15,170 nt of DNA from Bacteroidetes bacterium UBA6183 (GTDB lineage: Bacteria > Bacteroidota > Bacteroidia > UKL13-3): assembly GCA_002422865.1 (NCBI GenBank), contig DITN01000040.1, positions 18,402 to 33,571 of the forward strand, in the 5' to 3' direction. The notes below the pieces were generated by a model. The model did not search any database, was not told the DNA's origin, and saw only the letters and a list, made by a program, of their open reading frames with translations. Position numbers and translations under genes: made by a program. Positions within the stretch are counted from its first letter, which is position 1. Every line of letters begins with the position of its first letter. Shown here in pieces: positions 1 through 5,960 of this stretch.

Positions 1-106
1 TTAAGCCCGGCATTTCTGCTTCGGCAAGTGAAATTTCTTTGCGGCCCCACTCTGCTAGTGAGATGTCTTTTACTTTGTAAGGTAAACGTGTTGTTGATTC
101 AGACAT
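1..106 (-). CDS. ahcY: S-adenosylhomocysteine hydrolase, N-terminal fragment
   Basis: Only the first 35 codons lie in the window; the gene runs off the left edge. Reading leftward from the ATG at 106-104, the protein begins MSESTTRLPYKVKDISLAEW and continues to ...AEAEMPGL. The YKVKDISLAEWGRKEI stretch and the following AEAEMPGL are the hallmark N-terminus of adenosylhomocysteinase. This cytosolic NAD-dependent enzyme splits S-adenosylhomocysteine into adenosine and homocysteine in the activated-methyl cycle. It is divergent from the bacilliredoxin gene, with 183 bases between the two starts. A weak -7-like box (TACTTTCG, one mismatch to TAnnTTTG) lies on the minus strand about 25-32 bases upstream of the start. 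Catalytic and NAD-binding regions are outside the window, so intactness cannot be judged. Confidence 0.9.
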   Translation of the reverse strand, partial: MSESTTRLPYKVKDISLAEWGRKEISLAEAEMPGL

Positions 107-166
107 AAATATTTAAATCTTAAAGGATTGCGAAAGTAGTATTTATAACGATATAATGAAAATTTA

Positions 167-197
167 TTTTACGTTAACAAGGGTATTTCTACCTTTG
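167..197 (+). promoter_or_regulatory. Predicted Bacteroidota-type promoter for the bacilliredoxin gene
   Basis: TACCTTTG at 190-197 matches the Bacteroidota -7 consensus TAnnTTTG exactly. TTTT at 167-170 is one base from the -33 TTTG element, at the expected spacing of 19 bases. The predicted transcript would have a leader of about 85 bases before the ATG at 290. No start-site data are visible, so this is a motif-based inference. Confidence 0.45.
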
Positions 198-289
198 CAC
201 CTACTAATGACAATTATGCAGGCCAAGTTGTTTTGGCTTGATGATTGAATCGTTAAATATTAATCACCAAAAAATTAAAAACATAAGAT

Positions 290-709
290 ATGCCATATCC
301 GGAAATGTTAGTTGCGCCAATGCGCCAACAACTAGAAAATGTAGGTTTTAAAAGTTTAATGACAGCCACTGAGGTTGAGCAAGAACTAACCGATAACACA
401 GGAACAAAATTATTGGTATTTAACTCGGTATGTGGTTGTGCTGCCGGAACTTGCCGTCCCGGTGTTATCAAGGCCGTTGAAAATGCTGCCAAAAAGCCAA
501 GTAAATTAATTACTGTTTTTGCCGGACAAGAAACCGAAGCCGTTGCAAAAGCACGCGAGTTTACCGCACCATTTCCTCCATCAAGCCCAAGTATTGCCTT
601 ATATAAAAATGGCGAATTGGTTCATTTTATTGAGCGCCACAACATTGAAGGACGCAGCGCAGAAATGATTGCCGCTAACTTAGATGCAGCATTTAACGAA
701 TTCTGCTAA
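290..709 (+). CDS. brxB: BrxA/BrxB (YphP/YqiW) family bacilliredoxin
   Basis: A 139-residue thioredoxin-fold protein of the bacilliredoxin family (DUF1094). The family reduces mixed disulfides between protein cysteines and the low-molecular-weight thiol bacillithiol in the cytosol. What is seen: the signature SVCGCAAG with the CGC active site at residues 48-50, a TVFAGQ strand, the PSSPSIALYKNGELVHFIER segment with its cis-Pro region, and a C-terminal Cys139 as in the Bacillus homologues. The length is close to the usual 140-145. An extra cysteine, C55, sits five residues after the active site, where my recollection of Bacillus YphP has a non-cysteine residue. The ATG at 290 is followed by the family-like opening MPYPEMLVAPMRQQLENVGF. 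The gene is monocistronic, with a promoter-like box upstream and a strong terminator downstream. The A versus B paralogue assignment is uncertain; family membership is secure. Confidence 0.88.
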   Translation: MPYPEMLVAPMRQQLENVGFKSLMTATEVEQELTDNTGTKLLVFNSVCGCAAGTCRPGVIKAVENAAKKPSKLITVFAGQETEAVAKAREFTAPFPPSSPSIALYKNGELVHFIERHNIEGRSAEMIAANLDAAFNEFC

Positions 710-728
710 TCATATCAAGCATTAACAA

Positions 729-765
729 AAAACGGCCGTTTGAAATGATTTCAAACGGCCGTTTT
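729..765. terminator. Bidirectional rho-independent terminator
   Basis: A perfect 17-bp inverted repeat, 729-745 against 749-765 with a TGA loop, built on the core AACGGCCGTT. It carries A-runs on the left and T-runs on the right, so it can act on both strands. It lies between the plus-strand bacilliredoxin gene and the 3' end of the minus-strand membrane-protein gene, and ends 3 bases from that gene's stop codon. Confidence 0.9.
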
Positions 766-767
766 AT

Positions 768-1013
768 TTATTTCTTCCTGCTATCTTTTAGCATCACTAA
801 AAATGCAACGCTACCAAGCACCAAAAACAATATATACCAATACTTTTCTTTCAGGTAAAAGTCTATTCCTAACCAAATCATCATACCTAAAAACAAAATA
901 GCGCGTAATATTTTACCTTGGTTTATGTTAAGGTTTAGCTTAGGTAAAACAACTTTCATAAATACCACAATGGCCGAAACCGCCAATAACAAATACACTA
1001 ATTTCTGGTCCAT
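768..1013 (-). CDS. Small three-helix membrane protein, unknown function
   Basis: An 81-residue hydrophobic protein with three likely membrane helices, at roughly residues 5-23, 35-52 and 57-75. A short lysine-bearing loop (KLNLNINQGK) follows the first helix, and the C-terminus is basic (MLKDSRKK). The ATG overlaps the stop codon of the upstream alkaline phosphatase gene in the sequence TAATG, which points to translational coupling and one transcript. It ends at the bidirectional terminator at 729-765. I do not recognise the family. The coupling suggests, but does not show, a job tied to the phosphatase or simply shared expression. That it is a real gene is supported by the tight spacing and the clean hydrophobic periodicity. 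Confidence 0.7.
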   Translation of the reverse strand: MDQKLVYLLLAVSAIVVFMKVVLPKLNLNINQGKILRAILFLGMMIWLGIDFYLKEKYWYILFLVLGSVAFLVMLKDSRKK

Positions 1014-2086
1014 TATTTTAGGTTAAGTAGTTTAACAATTTTGTTAAATATTTCGGTGTTTTCATACATACCGGCAAACTCTTGCGCACCTGCACCATAA
1101 GCAAATACAGGTACCATTACACCGGTATGGTCGCCTGTGGTAAACTTGGGCGTAAAACTTAATTTGTCATCGCTTTCGTTTAAGGTTAATCCACCTGTTT
1201 CGTGGTCGGCAGTAACTATTACCAACATGTCTTTATCTTTTGCGGCCATATCTAAAATGGCATTAATGGTTTCGTTAAAATCCCACAACTCGGTTTTCAT
1301 GTACGAGTAATCATTATCGTGCCCGCCCCAATCTATTTGGCTGCCTTCCACCATTAACAAATACCCGGTTTTGTTTTTTGATAAGTTATTGATGGCTTGG
1401 TTTGATGCACGTTTTAAAAAATCGCCCCTGCCTTTAAGCATAGGTTTCATTTCGTCTTTTGCCAAGGTGTAAACATATTTTAATGCATTTACATCAACCA
1501 AAACAGAATCGTTAAACACACCAAAACCTTTAGCTTTAAGTTCATCAACAAGGTTTCTGTTATCGGCACGGTTATGAATAAATTTTGCGCCACCACCAAT
1601 GGCAATATCGCAATTGCCATTTAGTAAAAATGTGCTGATGCTATCGTACATTTTACGGTGTTTTACATGCGCATAAAAACTTGCAGGTGTAGCGTGTTGT
1701 ATGCTAACGGTAGCCACCACTCCAGTTGCTAAATTTTGTTTCTTGGCTAACTCAAACAAGGTGGGTTGAGGTACGGTATCGGCATCAACACCAATGGCAT
1801 TGTTGTATGTTTTTTTACCAATAGAAAAAGCCGTTGCTCCGGCACCGCTATCGGTTATGTAATGTTTGGCTGATGATGTTTTGCTTAAGCCAATAACAGG
1901 AAAACGCATAAACGCATTTTGTCCGTTATATTGACTCATGGCTGCACTAATTTGGGTAAGCCCCATGCCATCGCCAATAAAAAAAACTACGCGCTTTGGT
2001 TTTGCGCTATGCTGCGCAAATGAGGTTTGTGTTAAACCCACTAAACCAAATACCCATACGATTTGAAAAAAACGTTTTAAAATCAT
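1013..2086 (-). CDS. Exported alkaline phosphatase (PhoA superfamily)
   Basis: A 357-residue metal-dependent phosphomonoesterase that releases inorganic phosphate outside the cytoplasm. Residues 1-24 form a Sec signal peptide (basic start, hydrophobic core, ending TSFA-Q). The metal and catalytic motifs are all present: IGDGMG with D39, TDSGAGATA with D79 and nucleophile S80, HATPA with H131 and T133, EGSQIDWGGHDND with E247, D252 and H256, TADHETGG with D294 and H295, and TGDHTG with H320. The nucleophile motif reads SGAGATA rather than the commoner SAAGATA. The protein is shorter than E. coli PhoA (about 470), as is usual for the compact Bacteroidota forms without large insertions. It is translationally coupled to the small membrane protein downstream. 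The upstream DNA has an ATTTGT-N8-ACAAAT dyad, but no convincing -7 box was found. I see no lipobox, so it is probably periplasmic or released. Confidence 0.93.
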   Translation of the reverse strand: MILKRFFQIVWVFGLVGLTQTSFAQHSAKPKRVVFFIGDGMGLTQISAAMSQYNGQNAFMRFPVIGLSKTSSAKHYITDSGAGATAFSIGKKTYNNAIGVDADTVPQPTLFELAKKQNLATGVVATVSIQHATPASFYAHVKHRKMYDSISTFLLNGNCDIAIGGGAKFIHNRADNRNLVDELKAKGFGVFNDSVLVDVNALKYVYTLAKDEMKPMLKGRGDFLKRASNQAINNLSKNKTGYLLMVEGSQIDWGGHDNDYSYMKTELWDFNETINAILDMAAKDKDMLVIVTADHETGGLTLNESDDKLSFTPKFTTGDHTGVMVPVFAYGAGAQEFAGMYENTEIFNKIVKLLNLK

Positions 2087-2154
2087 GGTTGCAAGTTATA
2101 CCAATTGTATTTGTTTTTAAAGACAAATCGTGGTGGTATAATTTATAGAGGGGT

Positions 2155-2207
2155 CCACAGATTGCACTTATTTATTATTAGTTAAATTAAGTCTGTGAAA
2201 TCTGTGG
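2155..2207. repeat. REP-like imperfect palindrome (CCACAGATT ... AATCTGTGG)
   Basis: Outer arms CCACAGATT (2155-2163) and AATCTGTGG (2199-2207) are perfect 9-base inverses. The right side carries a tandem unit, CTGTGAAAT then CTGTGGC. A partly decayed counterpart (GCACTT) follows the left arm. It lies between the 3' end of dprA and the start of the phosphatase gene, both on the minus strand, so it may act as a transcript-stabilising or terminating hairpin. From memory, similar ATCTGTGG palindromes recur in intergenic DNA of many Bacteroidota genomes; the copy number here cannot be seen. Confidence 0.55.
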
Positions 2208-2245
2208 CGAATAAAAACAATGGTGTTTTATGTTCATTTGGGTTA

Positions 2246-3343
2246 TCAAGCCAACTCAAAAAACTTACCAGGAAGTTGTCTTATTACTCCGTTAAATTCT
2301 AAATCGAGTAAGGTTAACGAAAGGTTGCCGCTATCAATTTGTAGTGCAAATGCTATGTCATCAATTCCTGCTTTGGTTTTACTTCTAATAAAATTTACAA
2401 TAGCCAATTCTTGGGTTGATAAGCCCAAGGGCATTTGTTGTTGTTTGGGTTGTTTTGGGGCTGATGTCTCCCAACCCATTGTAATCAATACATCATCAGG
2501 TACGGTAACAATGGATGCCTTGTTCAGTTTGATGAGTGCGTTGCAGCCATAAGAGTTATCATCACTTACCCTGCCCGGAACAGCCATAATTTCTTTGTTA
2601 TAACTGTTGGCAATTTCGGCAGTAATCATGGCACCTCCTTTAACACCTGTTTCTACCACAACCAATACATCACATAAACCAGCAACAATTCTGTTTCGTT
2701 TCGGGAAGTTCTCTCTATCGGGAATGGTGCCACTGGTAAACTCCGTTAACAAGCCACCGTGTTCCAACATTTGTTTGGCAATGGTTTTATGCTGACTAGG
2801 ATAAATTCTATCTAACCCATGTGCCATAACCCCAACAGTAGATAAGCCATTTTTAACCGCACTACGGTGAGCTGCAACATCAATACCCAATGCCAAGCCA
2901 CTTATAATTAAAGCTCCTGTTGGTTTTAAGGTTTCTACCAACTCTTCTGTAAATGCTTTACCATAATCTGTTGCCTTACGTGTGCCAACAATGCCCACAA
3001 TTTTATCAGCATCTAAATTTGCATCTCCTAAAGCGTAAAGCATTACAGGAGCATCTGTTAGGTTCTTTAATCGTTGTGGATAATCCTTATCCAAATAAAA
3101 CATGGTTTTAATACCATGTTTTTCTATAAACTTTACTTCAGCTTCTGCAGGCTTAAAATTATCAAACTTATGTATGCTGTCGGCAAGTGTTTCACCTATG
3201 CCGGGTATTTGCAGCAAACGTGATTTTTTCTGCTTAAAAACTTCGGCAACGCCACCGCAATAGCTAACTAAGTTACGGGCTAAAACATCGCCAATGCCGG
3301 GTATTTGCGTGAGTGCAATTTGGTATACTAAATTTTCCATCAT
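2246..3343 (-). CDS. dprA: DNA-processing protein DprA
   Basis: A 365-residue cytosolic protein that protects incoming single-stranded DNA and loads RecA on it during natural transformation. Residues 1-60 hold two helix-hairpin-helix-type motifs (IPGIGDVLARN and IPGIGETLADSI). Residues about 75-290 are the Rossmann-like DprA core: VGTRKATDYG (119-128), SGLALGIDVAAH (148-159), AHGLDRIYPSQH (174-185), FPKRNRIVAGL (213-223) and GGAMITAE (236-243). Residues about 305-365 form the DprA winged-helix domain. The length is typical. The start has two adjacent ATGs (3343 and 3340), and either could be used. It is transcribed alone from a divergent intergenic region. Presence of DprA does not prove competence, because the gene is nearly universal in bacteria. 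Confidence 0.95.
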   Translation of the reverse strand: MMENLVYQIALTQIPGIGDVLARNLVSYCGGVAEVFKQKKSRLLQIPGIGETLADSIHKFDNFKPAEAEVKFIEKHGIKTMFYLDKDYPQRLKNLTDAPVMLYALGDANLDADKIVGIVGTRKATDYGKAFTEELVETLKPTGALIISGLALGIDVAAHRSAVKNGLSTVGVMAHGLDRIYPSQHKTIAKQMLEHGGLLTEFTSGTIPDRENFPKRNRIVAGLCDVLVVVETGVKGGAMITAEIANSYNKEIMAVPGRVSDDNSYGCNALIKLNKASIVTVPDDVLITMGWETSAPKQPKQQQMPLGLSTQELAIVNFIRSKTKAGIDDIAFALQIDSGNLSLTLLDLEFNGVIRQLPGKFFELA

Positions 3344-3359
3344 GAGGTTTAAGGTTTAT

Positions 3360-3367
3360 CAAAACTA
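3360..3367 (-). promoter_or_regulatory. Predicted -7 box for dprA
   Basis: On the minus strand these bases read TAGTTTTG, an exact match to TAnnTTTG, 16 bases upstream of the dprA ATG. A T-rich stretch (CTTTTT) lies at about the -33 distance but is not a clean TTTG. It implies a short leader of about 10 bases. Motif-based inference only. Confidence 0.4.
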
Positions 3368-3486
3368 AAAAAAAATGATGGGCGAAAAAGCTAATAATTT
3401 TAGCAAATTATTGTTGCTCATTTTCATACAACATGGTGATAATAACTTGAACCAAAACAAAAACAAACAAAAGAAAATCAAGCCGT

Positions 3487-3501
3487 TAATAATAATAATA
3501 A
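3487..3501. repeat. (TAA)5 microsatellite
   Basis: Five tandem TAA units about 50 bases upstream of the secreted-protein gene at 3551. Short trinucleotide tracts like this can vary by slippage, but nothing here shows that this one does. Confidence 0.5.
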
Positions 3502-3550
3502 CAATATCATGATTTATAATTAAACTTGAGTTACCAACTTTTAATACCTT

Positions 3551-4519
3551 ATGAAAACACTTTCACTACTTCACCTGCTTGTTGCACTTACGTTAAATGT
3601 CTGCTCCGCTCAAACCAATTTAAATGGCAGCACATGGAATTTTCATTTTAAAAGAGATGCAGGAGCCAACAATGAATACTACCATTTGGGCGCCAACACT
3701 GCCAATACCGATACTTCAATAGCAGGAAATACTTACCATAAAATTCAATCGGCAGCAGGAGTAACTATAGATTATTTACGCGAGCAAAACGGATTGGTTT
3801 ATTACAATTATAACAACCAAGACTTGAGGTTATTTGATTTTAATAAACAAATAAACGATTCGTTTTTAATAGATATGAAACTTAACCAACAAGCGGCAAA
3901 TAAGGATACTGTTATTATGGATGTATTGGTTAAAATAGACAGTATAAGCTATTTGTTTAACACCACACAAACCGACTCGGTAAAGGTGTTTTATTACTCT
4001 ATTCTTTCTAATCATGTGCTTGCTGTTTATCCAAATTTAACACTACCATTCGCAGTGCCATCAGGTATTACAGCCCAAATGTTAAGCTTAAATATGGCCA
4101 TGTACAATACCATCAGTTTTACTACTTTGTTCAATCCTAACATCAATTTAGGACCAGACAGTAAGCCTTATTTAACTTGTTTCGAAAACAGCAATACCGG
4201 TTTCTCCTACAAAGAACAATGGTTTAAAAACAATCAATTGCCATGTAATTATAATTCGTCAACCGGATTAAATAGTTATTTAAAAAATGCGCTGAACATC
4301 AAGGTATACCCAAACCCAACAAGCAATAAGTTACAGGTAACATTAGCACAAAAAATAAAACAAATTGTTATTCATGATATTACAGGCAAGTTGGTTTTAA
4401 ACTCAACAGAGAGCGATATTAAAAACATTGATGTTAGCTATTTAAAAGCAGGGGTTTATTATTTGGTTTTGATTAGTGAAGGGGACAACTTATACAGCAG
4501 TAAGTTTGTAAAGGAGTGA
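3551..4519 (+). CDS. Secreted protein with T9SS C-terminal sorting domain
   Basis: A 322-residue protein exported in two steps. Residues 1-20 are a Sec signal peptide (MKTLSLLHLLVALTLNVCSA-Q). The last 74 residues, from about 249, form a type A T9SS sorting domain: NIKVYPNPTSNKLQV, then IVIHDITGKLV, then YLKAGVYYLVLIS and a basic end, SSKFVKE. In this system the protein crosses the outer membrane through the PorSS machinery and is attached to the surface or released. The middle part (about 21-248) is rich in Asn, Asp, Thr and Tyr and looks beta-rich. I recognise no enzyme motif in it, so its activity is unknown. It stands alone on the plus strand and converges on the rplT operon, sharing the terminator at 4543-4570. 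The start ATG is directly followed by the signal peptide, so it is well fixed. Confidence 0.85.
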   Translation: MKTLSLLHLLVALTLNVCSAQTNLNGSTWNFHFKRDAGANNEYYHLGANTANTDTSIAGNTYHKIQSAAGVTIDYLREQNGLVYYNYNNQDLRLFDFNKQINDSFLIDMKLNQQAANKDTVIMDVLVKIDSISYLFNTTQTDSVKVFYYSILSNHVLAVYPNLTLPFAVPSGITAQMLSLNMAMYNTISFTTLFNPNINLGPDSKPYLTCFENSNTGFSYKEQWFKNNQLPCNYNSSTGLNSYLKNALNIKVYPNPTSNKLQVTLAQKIKQIVIHDITGKLVLNSTESDIKNIDVSYLKAGVYYLVLISEGDNLYSSKFVKE

Positions 4520-4542
4520 CAATAAAATTACCCAAATACAAA

Positions 4543-4570
4543 AAAACCCCGTTATTGCTAACGAGGTTTT
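4543..4570. terminator. Bidirectional hairpin terminator between the T9SS cargo gene and rplT
   Basis: Arms 4543-4554 (AAAACCCCGTTA) and 4559-4570 (TAACGAGGTTTT) pair over 12 positions with one C-A mismatch and a TTGC loop. A-rich and T-rich ends allow termination on both strands. It serves the convergent gene ends at 4519 (plus) and 4603 (minus). Confidence 0.82.
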
Positions 4571-4602
4571 GATGTATATCGTAAACCGGTGTGGTTAATA
4601 AA

Positions 4603-4950
4603 TTATTTTTTTACTGAAGCAACTACAGCTTTAAAAGTTTCAGGGTGATTCATTGCTAAATCAGCAAGAACTTTACGGTTTAAACCTAAATTGTTCTTAG
4701 CCACTAATCCCATAAACTGAGAGTAAGATAAACCTTCTTGACGTACACCTGCATTGATACGGGTGATCCACAAGCTGCGGAAGTTACGTTTTTTGGTTTT
4801 TCTATCGCGGTAAGAGAATGCCAATGCACGATCAATGGTGTGCTTGGCAACGGTTAATACATTTTTACGTTTACCCCAGTAGCCTTTGGCTAACTTTAGG
4901 AGTTTTTTTCTGCGTCTGCGTGACGCTACTGAATTTACTGAACGTGGCAT
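4603..4950 (-). CDS. rplT: 50S ribosomal protein L20
   Basis: A 115-residue, strongly basic protein of normal length. It shows the L20 landmarks: MPRSVNSVASRRRRKKLLKL, then AKGYWGKRKNV, then RDRKTKKRNFRSLWITRINAG, and the LNRKVLADLA motif of the C-terminal half. L20 binds 23S rRNA early in assembly of the large subunit, and in several bacteria it also represses its own operon by binding the mRNA. It is the last gene of thrS-infC-rpmI-rplT. A 131-base gap separates it from rpmI, long enough for a structured leader. It ends 33 bases before a bidirectional terminator. Confidence 0.98.
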   Translation of the reverse strand: MPRSVNSVASRRRRKKLLKLAKGYWGKRKNVLTVAKHTIDRALAFSYRDRKTKKRNFRSLWITRINAGVRQEGLSYSQFMGLVAKNNLGLNRKVLADLAMNHPETFKAVVASVKK

Positions 4951-5081
4951 AATTTGTTTTTTTTGAACCTAAGCGCTCCAATTTTACTCGGAATCTTTTG
5001 TGCTCTTGTTCGGGTTAAAATTAAAATAAACCTAGGTAATTTTAAGGCTTACCTAATTGCCTTTTACCTTTTAAGCGGTAA
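4951..5081 (-). promoter_or_regulatory. Long rpmI-rplT spacer, possible L20 autoregulatory leader
   Basis: This 131-base gap inside an otherwise tight operon holds no supported gene. On the minus strand it contains a short AAGGC...GCCTT stem, a CCTAGG palindrome, and GAAC...GTTC elements that could close a longer fold ahead of rplT. Ribosomal-protein L20 leaders are known upstream of or within this operon in other phyla. I cannot match the sequence to a known leader model, so function is only an inference from position and length. Confidence 0.25.
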
Positions 5082-5282
5082 TTATTTACCGATTGCAAGT
5101 AAGTTTTTAACCAATCCCATGTCGGCATCGCTAACTACAACCATTTTGGTTAAGCCGCGTTTTTGCTTGGTGGTTTTTTTGGTTAAGATGTGATTTTTGA
5201 ATGCTTGCGCACGTTTAATTTTACCACTAGGGGTTAATTTAAAACGCTTCTTCGCAGCACTGTTGGTTTTCATTTTAGGCAT
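5082..5282 (-). CDS. rpmI: 50S ribosomal protein L35
   Basis: A 66-residue basic protein, about the usual 65. The L35 signature MPKMKTNSAAKKRFKLTPSGKIKR is seen at the N-terminus, followed by HILTKKTTKQKRGL and the end segment LVKNLLAIGK. It is a small large-subunit protein co-transcribed with infC upstream (50-base gap) and rplT downstream. An AGGA-like purine stretch just before the ATG is one of the few Shine-Dalgarno-like sites in the window. Confidence 0.97.
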   Translation of the reverse strand: MPKMKTNSAAKKRFKLTPSGKIKRAQAFKNHILTKKTTKQKRGLTKMVVVSDADMGLVKNLLAIGK

Positions 5283-5332
5283 AATCCTGTTTCCCTTTTT
5301 TATTTAAAATCCAATCTACGATAATTCTTTAA

Positions 5333-5956
5333 TTACTTGGCAGCTTTGCCTTTTGGCGCCATCAGTAAAAACATTTTTTTACCTTCAAGCTTTGGCAACT
5401 GTTCTACCTTACCTAATTCCGATAGTTTTTGTGCAAACTGAAGCAACAATACTTCGCCTCTTTCTTTGTAAACAATTGCACGTCCTTTAAAGAAAACGTA
5501 AGCACGTACTTTGTTACCTTCTTGCAAAAACTTTTCGGCATGTTTTAATTTAAATTCAAAATCATGCTCGTCTGTGTTAGGCCCAAAACGAATTTCTTTA
5601 ATCTCTTGTTTGGCCGAATTAGCTTTTAACTCCTTCTTCTTTTTCTTTTGCTCGTACAAAAACTTTTTGTAGTCGGCTACTTTACAAACCGGAGGTTCTG
5701 CATTCGGAGAAATTTCAATCAAGTCTAACTCTAACTCATTAGCAATACGCAAAGCTTCCTGTATAGAAACAATACCCGGCTCCACGTTATCGCCAACTAA
5801 CCTTACCTCGCGAGCACGAATGTTTTCGTTAAGCTTGTGCTCAGGTTCTAACGATTTACGTCCGCGTGATATAAATCCCGGTTTTAAACCGTTGTTCGGA
5901 CGTTGTCCCGGTCCTGCTGGTCTGCCGGGTGTACTTGGTGTGTTTGGTGCTGCCAA
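5333..5956 (-). CDS. infC: Translation initiation factor IF-3, non-ATG (TTG) start
   Basis: A 207-residue IF3, which keeps the ribosomal subunits apart and checks start-codon choice. Residues 1-38 are a Pro/Gly/Asn-rich extension. The N domain begins near 42 (LNENIRAREVRLVGDN) and includes ALRIANELELDLIEISPNAEPPVCKVADYKKFLYEQ. A Lys-rich linker follows, then the C domain with EIRFGPNTDEHDFEFKLKHA and GRAIVYKERG. There is no ATG in frame before the conserved domains, and the thrS stop plus an in-frame TAA lie just upstream. The best start is TTG at 5956-5954, 4 bases after the thrS stop. Rare start codons on infC are an established autoregulatory device (AUU in E. coli), so a non-ATG start fits the gene. 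The exact codon is inferred. Confidence 0.93.
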   Translation of the reverse strand: MAAPNTPSTPGRPAGPGQRPNNGLKPGFISRGRKSLEPEHKLNENIRAREVRLVGDNVEPGIVSIQEALRIANELELDLIEISPNAEPPVCKVADYKKFLYEQKKKKKELKANSAKQEIKEIRFGPNTDEHDFEFKLKHAEKFLQEGNKVRAYVFFKGRAIVYKERGEVLLLQFAQKLSELGKVEQLPKLEGKKMFLLMAPKGKAAK

Positions 5957-5960
5957 ATGT

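Noticed and set aside
2220..2795. Plus-strand reading frames opposite dprA
   Set aside because: They are antisense shadows of a fully conserved dprA and show no family features.
4954..5193. Plus-strand hydrophobic reading frame in the rpmI-rplT spacer
   Set aside because: It overlaps rpmI antisense, and its hydrophobic look comes from the reverse of lysine-rich codons; no start context or homology is evident.
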